Assembly (NCBI RefSeq): GCF_006974125.1
Contig: NZ_CP037858.1
Location: forward strand, 1,984,001 to 2,048,000
Length of the DNA: 64,000 nt
Direction: 5' to 3'
Source: Stenotrophomonas maltophilia
GTDB lineage: Bacteria > Pseudomonadota > Gammaproteobacteria > Xanthomonadales > Xanthomonadaceae
The first letter of the stretch is position 1, and the number at the start of each line of letters is the position of its first letter. A model generated the notes under the pieces. That model did not search any database. It saw nothing but the letters and a program-made list of their open reading frames with translations, and was not told the origin of the DNA. Made by a program: the position numbers and the translations under genes. Of the stretch, positions 1 to 8,871 are shown one piece after another.

Positions 1-1
1 G

Positions 2-40
2 ACGCGGCCTTTGTACCGGGTGCAGGCGACGGAGGCATGA
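2..40 (+). CDS. possible 3' end of an upstream gene (partial)
   Basis: From base 2 one forward frame reads 12 codons (TRPLYRVQATEA) and stops at TGA 38-40. It could be the end of a gene that begins before the window. Nothing identifies a family, and another forward frame is also open here, so this is only a possibility. Confidence 0.25.
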   Translation, partial: TRPLYRVQATEA

Positions 41-113
41 CACGGCCGCCGCGCTTGACCTCAACCCCGGTTTGGGGAGCACAGTGGACGCCCCTCCCCC
101 GCCCGGTGCCTCC

Positions 114-953
114 ATGACGACGCTCGATGCCCCCCGCTACCTGCAGCGCCTGCAGCTGGAAGCACCGCCACCGCGGACTCTGGCCGGCCTGACCCTGCTG
201 CAGCAGCGCCACAACGCACTGCTGCCCTTCGAGACACTCAGCTGCCTGCTGCGCGATGCGGTGCCGATCGACCTGGACAGCGTGCAACGCAAGCTGCTTG
301 ACGACCGGCGTGGCGGGTACTGCTTCGAACTCAATGGCGGATTGCTGGCGCTGCTGCAGGCATTGGGCTTCGATGCGCAGCCACTGAGTGCACGTGTGCT
401 GCTGGCCGCACAGGACGGCGAACTGACCGCGCGTACCCACCTGCTGCTACGCGTGCAGGTGGATGGCGATGACTGGCTGGTGGATGCCGGTTTCGGCAGC
501 CTGACCCCGACCGTGCCGCTGCGCCTGCATGATCCGCAGCCGCAGGCCACGCCGCACGAACGCTATCTGCTGCAGCGCCTGCCCGACGAGGGTGATTTCG
601 TGCTGTCGGCCGAGTCCAACGATGGCTGGCGGGCGATGTATCGGTTCGACCTGCAGGCGCCGGCACCGATCGACAACGTGGTGGGCAACTGGTACGTGTG
701 CACCCATCCCGATTCCAGTTTCCCCGGCCAGCTGCGCGCATCGCTGACCGGGCCGGACTGGCGCCGTACCATCGGCAGCGGCAATTACACCGAGTACCGC
801 CCCGGGCAGGCGCCGGACAAGCGCCCGCTGCATGATGTGGGTGATGTGCGTGACGTGCTGCAGCAGCGCTTCGGCATGCAGCTGCCGGACGACCCGCGGC
901 TGGACCCGGCCATCAATGACTGGCTGCAGCGCTCCCGCGCCGCGCTCTTGTAG
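114..953 (+). CDS. nat: arylamine N-acetyltransferase
   Basis: A 279-residue cytoplasmic enzyme that transfers an acetyl group from acetyl-CoA to arylamines and hydrazines. The cysteine-protease-like triad of the NAT family is readable: Cys70 in RRGGYCFELN, His109 in ARTHLL and Asp124 in WLVDAGFG, close to the usual 69/107/122 spacing. Length is normal for the family. I chose ATG 114 because the TTG at 72 would add 14 Pro-rich residues that the family lacks. The stop codon overlaps the first bases of a GTAG palindrome, so transcription probably ends in that repeat. The physiological substrate cannot be read from the sequence. Confidence 0.93.
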   Translation: MTTLDAPRYLQRLQLEAPPPRTLAGLTLLQQRHNALLPFETLSCLLRDAVPIDLDSVQRKLLDDRRGGYCFELNGGLLALLQALGFDAQPLSARVLLAAQDGELTARTHLLLRVQVDGDDWLVDAGFGSLTPTVPLRLHDPQPQATPHERYLLQRLPDEGDFVLSAESNDGWRAMYRFDLQAPAPIDNVVGNWYVCTHPDSSFPGQLRASLTGPDWRRTIGSGNYTEYRPGQAPDKRPLHDVGDVRDVLQQRFGMQLPDDPRLDPAINDWLQRSRAALL

Positions 954-1022
954 AGCCGAGCCCATGCTCGGCTGAGCTGGAGCGGCTGGGCCAACGGCAG
1001 CCGAGCGTGGGCTCGGCTCTAC
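950..1022. repeat. GTAG palindrome pair (SMAG/REP-like dimer)
   Basis: The outer arms GTAGAGCCGAGCCC (950-963) and GGGCTCGGCTCTAC (1009-1022) are perfect inverted copies. Each half also forms its own small hairpin (AGCCGAGC/GCTCGGCT). This matches the GTAG-headed palindromic repeats known in Stenotrophomonas. It overlaps the stop codons of both convergent neighbours, so it probably serves as a bidirectional transcript end or RNA stabiliser. Confidence 0.88.
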
Positions 1023-1396
1023 AGAGCTGCGCGCGCCTGCAACGCAATCCGGTTGCCTTCGCTGTCGCGGATCTCGGCCACGCGCCAGTCGCCGGCATCG
1101 GCCGGGCCGAAGCGCAGTTCGGCACCTGCCTGCAGCGCGCGCGCGAGGCTGGCATCCAGGTCATCCACGCCGATGTAGATGCGCGCGCCCTGCTCGGAGG
1201 GCCGGTAGTCCGCGCCGTGCACCAGCGCCATGCTGGCACCCTCGGCCTCATCGGAGAACGGCAGGTACGCCATCCGGCAATCGTGCAGCAGGATCGGCTC
1301 ATCCATGACCACCTGCAGCCAATGCTGGTAGAACGCGATGGCACGGTCCAGGTCACTGGCCGGGATTTCCACATGCAGGATCGGGTTCACTGGCAC
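1019..1396 (-). CDS. VOC-superfamily (glyoxalase-like) protein
   Basis: A 125-residue protein with the vicinal-oxygen-chelate pattern. The opening LHVEIPASDLDRAIAFYQ is the first beta-alpha module, IYIGVDDLDASLARALQAG is the second, and RDSEGNRIALQ is the closing strand. Such proteins bind a metal or a small ligand (bleomycin resistance, lactoylglutathione lyase, dioxygenases). The metal ligands are not clear enough to name a reaction. The stop codon TAG lies inside the GTAG repeat. It lies 16 bp downstream of the two-component response regulator and could be read through with it. Confidence 0.85.
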   Translation of the reverse strand: MPVNPILHVEIPASDLDRAIAFYQHWLQVVMDEPILLHDCRMAYLPFSDEAEGASMALVHGADYRPSEQGARIYIGVDDLDASLARALQAGAELRFGPADAGDWRVAEIRDSEGNRIALQARAAL

Positions 1397-1412
1397 TCCT
1401 TGCTCGGTCCAC

Positions 1413-2051
1413 TCAGATGATGCGCAGGGTAATCGCCTTCAGCACCGCGCGGGTGCGGTCGCGGGTGCCCAGCTTGTCGAGTATGGCGGACACGTAGTTC
1501 TTCACCGTGCCCTCGGCCAGGAACAGGCTGCGCGCGATCTCCTTGTTGCTGTACCCCCCGGCCAGCAGGCGCAGGATCGCTACTTCGCGTTCCCCGAAGG
1601 TATCGGTGGGCGGTGCTTCATCGTGGAAGCGGTAGCGGGCGCGCACCGGCTCGGTGCTGACTGGCAGCAGCAGGGTTTCACCCGCGGCGACGCGCTCGAT
1701 CGCTTCGCGCAGGTCCGCAGGTGCGGCGTCCTTGAGCAGGAAGCCCTGTGCGCCGGCCTCGCTGGCCCGCAGCAGCAGGTCACTTTCATCGAAGGTGGTC
1801 AGCAGCAGCCATGGCGTTGCGTCACCGCGTGCGCGCAGCTGTCGCACTGCCTCGATGCCGTCCATTCCGGGCATGCGGATGTCACTGAGCACCACATCCA
1901 CGCGCTGGGCAGTCAACGCGTCCAGCAGCGTCTGGCCCTCCTCGGCCTCCAGCACCACGTCCACGCCCAGCCCCTGCAGCAGCGCGCGCAGGCCGGCGCG
2001 GACCAGCGCCTGGTCATCGGCCAGCGCCACCCGGATCATGGCGGCACTCAT
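1413..2051 (-). CDS. NarL/LuxR-type response regulator
   Basis: A 212-residue DNA-binding response regulator. The N-terminal receiver carries the acidic pair DD (residues 12-13), phospho-acceptor Asp57 in VLSDIRMPGMDG, a Thr in LLTTF and a Lys in FLLKDAA. The C-terminal LuxR helix-turn-helix reads EREVAILRLLAGGYSNKEIA and ends with the typical VKNYVSAIL recognition segment. The start overlaps the end of the kinase gene by 4 bp (ATG 2051, or an internal ATG at 2039), so the two are translationally coupled. Target genes are unknown. The divergent DUF2141/carotenoid-oxygenase pair next door is one candidate. Confidence 0.94.
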   Translation of the reverse strand: MSAAMIRVALADDQALVRAGLRALLQGLGVDVVLEAEEGQTLLDALTAQRVDVVLSDIRMPGMDGIEAVRQLRARGDATPWLLLTTFDESDLLLRASEAGAQGFLLKDAAPADLREAIERVAAGETLLLPVSTEPVRARYRFHDEAPPTDTFGEREVAILRLLAGGYSNKEIARSLFLAEGTVKNYVSAILDKLGTRDRTRAVLKAITLRII

Positions 2052-3148
2052 GCCGGCAACCGCGCGGTCAGATGCATGCCGCCCTGCGCGGTTCGCGCCA
2101 GCTCCAAACGCCCCTGTACCGCCGCCAAGCGCTCGCGCATGCCGGCGATGCCATTGCCTTCGCGGATGCGTTCGGCGCGTTGGCCGTCATCGCGGATATC
2201 GATACGCAATTGGGAATCCTCTTCACTGATCGTCAGCCACACGGTGTCTGCATTGCCGTGGCGGGCGGCGTTGGTCAGGGCTTCCTGCACCAGCCGCAGC
2301 ACGGTCTCTGCCATCAGCGGGTCAACCACGCGCACGCTCTGGCCGATCTGCAGCTGCAGCTTCGGTCGTGGGAAGGGTGCGGCCAGCGCATGCAGCGCAG
2401 TAGCCAGATCGAGGCCGCGATCATCGCGCATCGATTGCACCACCTGGCGGATGTCGGCCAGCAACTCGCCGGACAACTGTTCCGCCAGCACCAACCCTTC
2501 GCGCCCGGCCAGCACAGGGTCGGCCGCAAGGGCGCGCAGGTTCAAGCGCATCGCGGTGAGCTTGTGCCCGGCTACATCGTGCAGTTCGCGGGCCAGGCGC
2601 AGGCGCTCGGCGTCGCGTGCACTGTCGGCCAGCAGTGCACGTGTCGCCAGGAGATCGGCATTGACGCGGGCCAGATCATCGCGGGCCAACGCAGTGCTGC
2701 GCGCGTAGTGTGCGGTCAGTGCAGCAAATGCCTGGAAACCGCCATACAGCAGCACCACCAGCAACGGCTGGGTGAAACCACTGTGGCGCAGCACGAGATA
2801 CATGGCGAGGTTGGCCAGCAGTGCAATACCCAGCACGAAGCGCGGTGGCCAATGCTCGGCCAGCTGCGCGACCAGCACCACCAGCAGCACCGGGGCAGTA
2901 CCGGTGCGCGGCTGCAGGGCAACCAGCGCGATCGCCAGCACGGTCTGCAGCACCGCAGCGAATGCACGCACGCGGGTCGGCATTGCCGCCCATCCGTGCA
3001 CCACGAACAGTAGCAGGAACGTGCCAAGCAACGCCTGGCTGAGGCCGGCACCGGCGCCGTGCACGCCGAACGACAGGCCCACCACCAGCACGGTAACCAG
3101 CCCGGCGAGGCTGAGCGGACGCAACAGGTGGCGGAACAGGCTGGGCAT
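2048..3148 (-). CDS. membrane sensor histidine kinase (HisKA_3, DesK/NarX type)
   Basis: A 366-residue inner-membrane kinase, partner of the overlapping NarL-type regulator. The first half holds about six hydrophobic segments (residues 10-145) without a clear periplasmic domain, so the signal is probably sensed in or at the membrane, as in DesK. The phospho-acceptor is His190 in RLARELHDVAGHKL. The N box (EALTNAARHGNAD) and G box (GNGIAGMRERL) follow. ATG 3148 is chosen because an upstream extension of 47 residues is Gly/Cys-rich and not membrane-like. Confidence 0.92.
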   Translation of the reverse strand: MPSLFRHLLRPLSLAGLVTVLVVGLSFGVHGAGAGLSQALLGTFLLLFVVHGWAAMPTRVRAFAAVLQTVLAIALVALQPRTGTAPVLLVVLVAQLAEHWPPRFVLGIALLANLAMYLVLRHSGFTQPLLVVLLYGGFQAFAALTAHYARSTALARDDLARVNADLLATRALLADSARDAERLRLARELHDVAGHKLTAMRLNLRALAADPVLAGREGLVLAEQLSGELLADIRQVVQSMRDDRGLDLATALHALAAPFPRPKLQLQIGQSVRVVDPLMAETVLRLVQEALTNAARHGNADTVWLTISEEDSQLRIDIRDDGQRAERIREGNGIAGMRERLAAVQGRLELARTAQGGMHLTARLPA

Positions 3149-3309
3149 GGCCAGATGCTGACCGCCGCGCACGCCGGCGGCAATGGGTCCGGCGCAGAAA
3201 GTGACTTCTGGCACGTCGGATCGATGACCACTGGCCCTGAACCCAGCACCGCGCCCCGCGCAGACTGGCTCCACACCGCAGCACACCACCCACTTCCGGA
3301 GCCACCGCC

Positions 3310-3732
3310 ATGATCCGCACCGCCCTGCTCAGCACCGCCCTGACTGCCCTGGCCTTGGCCGGCAATGCCCACGCCGCCGATCTGGCCGTGACCGTGCACG
3401 ACGTCCGCGTGCAGACCGGCACCCTGCGCGTTGCGCTGGTCGACAGCGCTGCCGCCTGGGACGGCAAGGCCAGGCCCGTGCAGGCCCAGCAGGCGGCGCC
3501 CAGCGGCGACAGCGCCCACTTCACGTTCAAGGGCATGCCGGCCGGCAGTTACGCCGTGCTGCTCACCCACGACGAGAACGACAACGGCAAGCTCGACACC
3601 AACCTGGTCGGCATGCCGGTGGAAGGCTACGGCTTCAGCAACAACCCGCAGGTGATGCGCAAGCCGACCTTCGACGAGGCGCGCGTCGACGTGCCGACCG
3701 CCGGTGCTGCCATCGACATCACCCTGCGCTGA
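3310..3732 (+). CDS. secreted DUF2141-domain protein
   Basis: A 140-residue precursor with a signal peptide ending NAHAADLAV. The rest is a DUF2141 beta-sandwich: GTLRVALVDSAAAW, FKGMPAGSYAVLLTHDENDNGKLDTN and GMPVEGYGFSNNP. The D-E-N-D-N-G-K-L-D run looks like a calcium-binding loop. It is probably periplasmic. The carotenoid oxygenase starts 26 bp downstream, so the two are likely one transcript. Nothing is known of the biochemical role of DUF2141. Confidence 0.9.
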   Translation: MIRTALLSTALTALALAGNAHAADLAVTVHDVRVQTGTLRVALVDSAAAWDGKARPVQAQQAAPSGDSAHFTFKGMPAGSYAVLLTHDENDNGKLDTNLVGMPVEGYGFSNNPQVMRKPTFDEARVDVPTAGAAIDITLR

Positions 3733-3758
3733 TTCCCGCATCCAGACCCGAGGCCAGC

Positions 3759-5282
3759 ATGGACCGTCGCCGCTTCCTCCGTACCCTGCTCAGCAGCAGC
3801 GCCTGCCTGGCCCTGGGCGCCACCGCACTGCGCAGCGCGCCCGCCTTCGCCGGTGACCCGGCCCGTTTCGCGCAGGGCCTGCAGGAGCACCCGTGGCTGC
3901 TCGGCTGGCGCAGCGTTACCAGCGAGAGCCTGGGCCCGGCCACCGTGCAGCTGCAGGGCCGGCTGCCGGTCGGCCTCGCTGGAACGCTGTACCGCAATGG
4001 CCCGGCCTGGGCCGAGCGCGATGGCTTCCGCTACGACCACTGGTTCGACGGCGACGGCATGGTGCATGGCTGGCGCTTCAATGGTGATGGCAGTCTGACC
4101 CATCACGGCCGCATGGTCGCCACGCCCAAATTCACCCGTGAACAGAAGGCCGGCCGCTTCCAGTATCCGGCTGCCGGCACCAGCGTTCCCGGTGCGCTGG
4201 CGGTACGCAACAACGATGATGCCAACGTGGCCAACACCTCGGTGGCGATGATCAATGGCCGCCTGTTCGCCCTGTGCGAATCCGGTTCGGCGTTCGAAGT
4301 GGACCCCGATTCGCTGCAGACGATTGGCCCGGTCACCTGGCGTCCGGACCTGGCGGCGCTACCTTTCTCGGCGCATCCGCTGACCGATCGCGACGGCAGC
4401 CTCTGGAACTTCGGCTCGATCAGCCTGATGGGGGGCCATGGCCTGCTGGTCTGGCACATCGGTGCGGACGGCCGGCTACGCAGCGCCAATGTGATCGAAA
4501 CACCCGAGCATGGCTACCTGCATGCCTTCGCGATGACCGACCAGCACCTGGTGTTCGTGATGATGCCATTCGATTTCACCGGTACCGGCGGCAGCTTCTT
4601 CGAGCGCATGCAGTTCGCACCGCAGCGCCCCGCGCGCATCGCGGTGGTCGCCAAGGATGCGCCGGACAAGGCGCAATGGTTCGAGGCCTCGTTCGCGGCG
4701 ATCTACCACTTCGGCGACGCGTTCACCCACGATGGCAGCATCGTGCTGCGCGCAGTACGCCATGACGACATCAACGAAGCACGCTCGCCGATGAAGGAAG
4801 CGATGGCCGGTGACGGCGCACATGCGGCCAACAGTGGCGCCAGCCTGGTCGAGCTGCATCTGGACCTGCGTCGTGGACAGGCCCGCTGGGAGACGTTGGG
4901 CATCAGCGCGGTGGAGTTCCCATTGTTCGACCCGCGCTCGACGAAAACACGTGGCGCACGGCTGTATGCGCCGACCATCGACGGCACGGCCACTGCACCG
5001 TACTTCAACGCCGTGGCCGCGTTCGACATCGCCCACGGGCGCCGCCAGCTGTGGAACTACGGGCCGGACATCATGGCCGAAGAGCATGTGTTCGTGCCGC
5101 GTCCGGGCAGCCGCAACGCCGATGACGGCTGGCTGATCGGCACCCTGCTCGACCCGGTCAACAAGCGCAGCGGCCTGGCCGTGCTGGATGCACGCCATGT
5201 GGATGAAGGCCCGCTGGCACAGGCCTGGCTGCCGTATGCGGTGCCACTGGGCTTCCACGGCACCTTTGCCGCGCGCGGCTGA
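3759..5282 (+). CDS. Tat-exported carotenoid oxygenase (RPE65/CCO family)
   Basis: A 507-residue protein of the carotenoid cleavage oxygenase family, non-haem iron enzymes that cut double bonds of carotenoids or stilbenes. It begins with a twin-arginine signal (MDRRRFLRTLLSSSACLALG), so it should act in the periplasm. Family landmarks are GTLYRNGPAW, DHWFDGDGMVHGWRF, NTSVAMINGRLFALCESG and LHAFAMTDQHLVF, and it ends WLPYAVPLGFHGTFAARG, whose His fits the last iron ligand. Four His ligands are expected. His residues occur at plausible places, but I could not align them all. Confidence 0.93.
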   Translation: MDRRRFLRTLLSSSACLALGATALRSAPAFAGDPARFAQGLQEHPWLLGWRSVTSESLGPATVQLQGRLPVGLAGTLYRNGPAWAERDGFRYDHWFDGDGMVHGWRFNGDGSLTHHGRMVATPKFTREQKAGRFQYPAAGTSVPGALAVRNNDDANVANTSVAMINGRLFALCESGSAFEVDPDSLQTIGPVTWRPDLAALPFSAHPLTDRDGSLWNFGSISLMGGHGLLVWHIGADGRLRSANVIETPEHGYLHAFAMTDQHLVFVMMPFDFTGTGGSFFERMQFAPQRPARIAVVAKDAPDKAQWFEASFAAIYHFGDAFTHDGSIVLRAVRHDDINEARSPMKEAMAGDGAHAANSGASLVELHLDLRRGQARWETLGISAVEFPLFDPRSTKTRGARLYAPTIDGTATAPYFNAVAAFDIAHGRRQLWNYGPDIMAEEHVFVPRPGSRNADDGWLIGTLLDPVNKRSGLAVLDARHVDEGPLAQAWLPYAVPLGFHGTFAARG

Positions 5283-5344
5283 CTCCACGCCACGCGGACA
5301 CCGTTGTTGGCAAGCTGGGTCTCCCCTGCCCCGTGGAGTCCTGC

Positions 5345-6061
5345 ATGTCCCTGGCCGACCATCGAAGTACGCTGGCACCGCACGGTTTCCTGCGCGTGGC
5401 GATCAACCTGGGCAACCCGGTGCTGGCACAGGGCGATGCGCGCTCACCGCGCGGCCCCTCGCTGGAACTGGCTACCGCATTGGCGCAGCGGATGGGGGTG
5501 CAGGCACGCTTCACCTGCCACGAGGCCGCAGCCGCGGTGGTCGCCGCGGCAGGCGAAGACGGATGGGACCTGGCCTTCCTGGCCATCGATCCGGCACGCG
5601 CCGACCGCATCGCCTTCAGTGCTCCGTATGTGGAGATCGAAGGCACCTATCTGGTGCGCGAGGACAGCCCCGCGCAGCAGGTGGCCGACCTCGACCGCGA
5701 GGGGCTGCGCATCGCGGTGGGGCGTGGCGCGGCCTATGACCTGTTCCTGAGCCGTGAACTGCGCAACGCCACGATCGAGCGGGCGGATACCTCGGCAGCG
5801 GCCATCACCCTGTTCGATCAGCAGCGCCTGGATGCCGCCGCCGGCGTACGCCAGCCGCTGGTGGCCTGGGCGCAGACGCATCCCGGCCATCGCGTGCTGG
5901 CCGACCGTTTCACCGCGATCCAGCAGGCCGTGGCGGCGCCAGCCTCACGCCCCGCCGACGGGCTGCAGGCGCTGTTCGAGGAAGTGGAAGCGATCAAGGC
6001 AGGCCCGTTGCTGGAAGAAGCGTTCGCGCGTGCCGGGCAGGCGGTCACCCTAGTCCGATGA
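5345..6061 (+). CDS. solute-binding-protein-like protein (SBP_bac_3) without visible signal peptide
   Basis: A 238-residue protein resembling family 3 periplasmic substrate-binding proteins. It has GFLRVAINLGNPVL, PRGPSLELATALAQRMG, GWDLAFLAIDPARADRIAFSAPYVEIEGTYLV and LRIAVGRGAAYDLFL. Start ATG 5345 follows a GGAG at 5335-5338. The N-terminus MSLADHRSTLAPHGFL is not a signal peptide, so the protein may be cytoplasmic or sensory rather than an ABC-transporter partner. No permease or ATPase gene is adjacent. Confidence 0.82.
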   Translation: MSLADHRSTLAPHGFLRVAINLGNPVLAQGDARSPRGPSLELATALAQRMGVQARFTCHEAAAAVVAAAGEDGWDLAFLAIDPARADRIAFSAPYVEIEGTYLVREDSPAQQVADLDREGLRIAVGRGAAYDLFLSRELRNATIERADTSAAAITLFDQQRLDAAAGVRQPLVAWAQTHPGHRVLADRFTAIQQAVAAPASRPADGLQALFEEVEAIKAGPLLEEAFARAGQAVTLVR

Positions 6062-6063
6062 TT

Positions 6064-6104
6064 GTAGAGTCGAGCAGAAGCAGTCGAGCGTAGCTCGACG
6101 CTAC
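6064..6104. repeat. GTAG palindrome (SMAG/REP-like)
   Basis: The arms GTAGAGTCGAGC (6064-6075) and GCTCGACGCTAC (6093-6104) pair with one mismatch, and an inner TCGAGC/GCTCGA hairpin is present. It sits between two convergent genes. Confidence 0.8.
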
Positions 6105-6120
6105 AGAACGTGGGTACGGC

Positions 6121-8733
6121 TTACTGGAACAGGTACTTCAGGCCGATCTGCGCACGACGGCCGTAGTACTCCACCTGCAGCGGGCGCTGTGGGCTGCCCT
6201 GGTAGTACTTCAACGGCTCGTTGGTGAGATTGCTCAGCTCTGCGAATACCGTCCAGCGATCGAAGGTATAGGAAGCGCTGAAGTCGACCGAGGTGTTGGC
6301 GCCGTACCATGCGTCGGTGATGCTGCTGTCTCCATGCGACTCGATGTAGGCCCCCTTGTGGTTGGTGGCCAGACGGGCTGCGAACGCGCCATCGTCGTAG
6401 TACACGGTAACGTTGTACAGGCGGTCGGCCTGCCCGGTGATCGGCACGTTGCCGTTACGACCCGGAATGCGCATGCGCGAGTCCATCAGGGTCAGGTTGG
6501 CGTTGACACCGAAGTTGCTCCACAGGCCGGGCAGGAAATCGAAGCGGCGCACGAAGGCGAACTCGGCCCCCCACAACTTGGCGTCTTCGCCATTCTCAGG
6601 CCGGTAGAAGGTGACGTTGGGGTTGCCGTTGAAACTGCCGGTGCTGCTGCTCTGGAACACCGGATTGCTGATGTTCTTGTAGAACACGCCGCCGGACAGC
6701 AGGCCCAACGGACCGGCATACCATTCGGCCATCAGGTCCAGGTTGTCCGAATAGGTCGGGTCCAGGCTGGCGTTGCCGGAGGTGAGGGTGCCATCGGCTT
6801 CCATGAACGAGCCACCCGGATTGATGTCGCCGAAGTTCGGCCGCGCAAAGCTGCGGGTCAGGCCCAGCCGCAGGTTGAGATCGCTGCGTGGTGAGAAGCG
6901 CACGTTGAGCTGCGGCAGCACCGAGGTATAGCGCTTGCGGCCCAGGTTGGGCACCAGCGCGCTGCTGCCATCGGCATCACGCTCCAGCACCAGCCCGCGC
7001 ACGTCGGTGGCGGTATGTTCCAGGCGCACGCCGCCGACCACGTCCCAGCGCTCGTCCGGCTTCCAGGTGGCCATCGCATAGGTCGCGTACTGCTTCTCGG
7101 CCACGTCGAAGTTGCGGCCCAGCGCTGCACCGTTGGCCACCAGCGCCGAATCGCCCGGTACCAGCACCAGATGCTGCTTGTTCTGCCGGTACCACTCGGC
7201 CAGGGCCTGCATCGGCACCACCTGCGAGAAATCGCGGGCGTAGTCACGGCCATTGCCGACGTCGTAGCCACTGCGGTCCGGCTGGTCCATCAACGGGAAG
7301 TCCGCCAGGGCCGGCACCGGGCCGCCGGTGGCGGTGTTCCATGCGTAGAACTCGTCGGAGAAGCGCGCGCGGCGCTGCTTGTCGCGGTACTTGGCGCCCA
7401 TCTTCCAGGTCAGCGTGTCGCTCGCGTCAAAGGTGAAGTCCAGCTGCGCAACCGCCTTGTCCTTCTCGCTGATCGCTACCCGGTACAGCTCGACCGCGCT
7501 CAGCGACATCCTCCGCGGGTCCATCGCGAAGCCCGGCGGCAGATGGGTATCGGGGGTGTCGGCGGCAACATTGCCGCCATCGAGGGTGTTGTATGAGTTG
7601 CGGCCCAAGCCACGGTCCTGCAGGCCCTGGTAACCGACCTTGCCCTGGTTGAACTGGACCACGAAGTACGCATTGTCGGCACAGGTGGGAATGCAGCCGT
7701 AGCGGAAGTCGTTCTCGGCGGTGGCCAGTTTCCAGTCCACCTGGCCGCGACCGAAGGTGTGCTGGCCACCGAACTCGAAGGTCTTGAACTCGGTGATCAG
7801 CTCGTTGTGGATGTTCTGCAGCTCGACGCGGTCCCTGTCGAAGCGGTAGCGGTGCTTGTAGTGCGTTTCATCGTCGCTCAGCTCGCCATACTGGCCACGC
7901 ACGTACAGGCGATGCCCGTCGGCCGGCAGGAACTCCATGCCGCCGTTGACACCGCGGGTGGTGCGCTCACCGGTGTAGTCACGCAGTTCAAGCCGGTAGA
8001 TGCCCAGGCCGTCGGCACTGCGGCGCGGCTCGAAGTTGTCGGTCGCCCACGGGCGCTTCCAGTAGGTACCGTTGACCAGGAAGCCGAAGCGGCCATCGGC
8101 ACTGCGGTCACCGTACAGCACGTTGGCGCTGGTGCCGGTGTCGACGGCCTTGTCGTTGTAGTTGCCAGCCACACTGGCGGCGAAGGTGCGGCGCGTCGGT
8201 GCGGTGCGGGTGACGAAGTTGACCTGGCCACCGATGGCATCGCCCTCACGATCGGGCGTGAGCGTCTTGCTCACTTCGATGCGCTCGATCAGCTCGGTCG
8301 GAAAGAAATCGAATGCCGTGGCACGGCTGGTCGTTTCCTCTTCGGCAGTCGGCAGACGGTCACCGTTGAGGGTGGTCGAGTTCCACTGTGCCGGCAGGCC
8401 GCGCACAGCGACGAAGCGGCCTTCGCCCTGGTCACGCTCGATCGACACGCCCGGCACCCGCTGCACCGCCTCGGCCGCGTTGTGGTCAGGCAGCTTGCCA
8501 ATGCCGTCGGCGCTGACCACGTTCATCAGGTGGCTGGCTTCGCGCTGTGCCTCCAGCGCCATCTTCTCGCCACTGACGATGCTGCCGATCACGGTGACGG
8601 TATCCAGGTCGACGGCAGAGGTGGCGGGCACGGTATCGGTCGCGGCCGGAGTGGCGGCCTGGGCGGCCAGCGGGGCATGCAGCAGGGCGAGCAGGCCCAG
8701 GGTAAGCGGGTGGCGCGAAGGCAGTGTGGACAT
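6121..8733 (-). CDS. TonB-dependent outer-membrane receptor
   Basis: An 870-residue receptor for energy-driven uptake across the outer membrane. It has a signal peptide (LLALLHAPLAAQA), a TonB-box-like VDLDTVTVIGS near residue 45, and a plug with GIGKLPDHNAAEAVQRVPGV, GRFVAVRGL and EGDAIGGQVNFVTR. A long aromatic beta-barrel follows and ends RRAQIGLKYLFQ. It resembles the large Xanthomonas/Caulobacter-type receptors. It lies 138 bp downstream of, and in the same direction as, the PhnM-like gene. That gap carries the 14-bp motif shared across the phosphonate locus, so a phosphonate or organophosphate ligand is inferred, not shown. Confidence 0.95.
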   Translation of the reverse strand: MSTLPSRHPLTLGLLALLHAPLAAQAATPAATDTVPATSAVDLDTVTVIGSIVSGEKMALEAQREASHLMNVVSADGIGKLPDHNAAEAVQRVPGVSIERDQGEGRFVAVRGLPAQWNSTTLNGDRLPTAEEETTSRATAFDFFPTELIERIEVSKTLTPDREGDAIGGQVNFVTRTAPTRRTFAASVAGNYNDKAVDTGTSANVLYGDRSADGRFGFLVNGTYWKRPWATDNFEPRRSADGLGIYRLELRDYTGERTTRGVNGGMEFLPADGHRLYVRGQYGELSDDETHYKHRYRFDRDRVELQNIHNELITEFKTFEFGGQHTFGRGQVDWKLATAENDFRYGCIPTCADNAYFVVQFNQGKVGYQGLQDRGLGRNSYNTLDGGNVAADTPDTHLPPGFAMDPRRMSLSAVELYRVAISEKDKAVAQLDFTFDASDTLTWKMGAKYRDKQRRARFSDEFYAWNTATGGPVPALADFPLMDQPDRSGYDVGNGRDYARDFSQVVPMQALAEWYRQNKQHLVLVPGDSALVANGAALGRNFDVAEKQYATYAMATWKPDERWDVVGGVRLEHTATDVRGLVLERDADGSSALVPNLGRKRYTSVLPQLNVRFSPRSDLNLRLGLTRSFARPNFGDINPGGSFMEADGTLTSGNASLDPTYSDNLDLMAEWYAGPLGLLSGGVFYKNISNPVFQSSSTGSFNGNPNVTFYRPENGEDAKLWGAEFAFVRRFDFLPGLWSNFGVNANLTLMDSRMRIPGRNGNVPITGQADRLYNVTVYYDDGAFAARLATNHKGAYIESHGDSSITDAWYGANTSVDFSASYTFDRWTVFAELSNLTNEPLKYYQGSPQRPLQVEYYGRRAQIGLKYLFQ

Positions 8734-8839
8734 GGCGATGGCGGCGGCAAGGGAAAGTGGACCGCTCCGGCGGGAGCGGCGATGGCGGCCACTTTCAATC
8801 AGTGCGGTGAAGCGCAGGCGGCATCCACTAGGCAGGTCG

Positions 8840-8853
8840 GGGCAGCTGTCTAG
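8840..8853. promoter_or_regulatory. putative phosphonate-locus operator, copy 1
   Basis: GGGCAGCTGTCTAG matches 12 of 14 bases of the motif found exactly at 10076-10089 and 14128-14141. A partial inverted copy (CTAGGCAG, 8829-8836) lies just to its left, giving a dyad. It is 107 bp upstream of the TonB-receptor start and is a candidate site for the PhnF-like regulator. Confidence 0.5.
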
Positions 8854-8871
8854 GCGTTCGTGCCGTGGCAG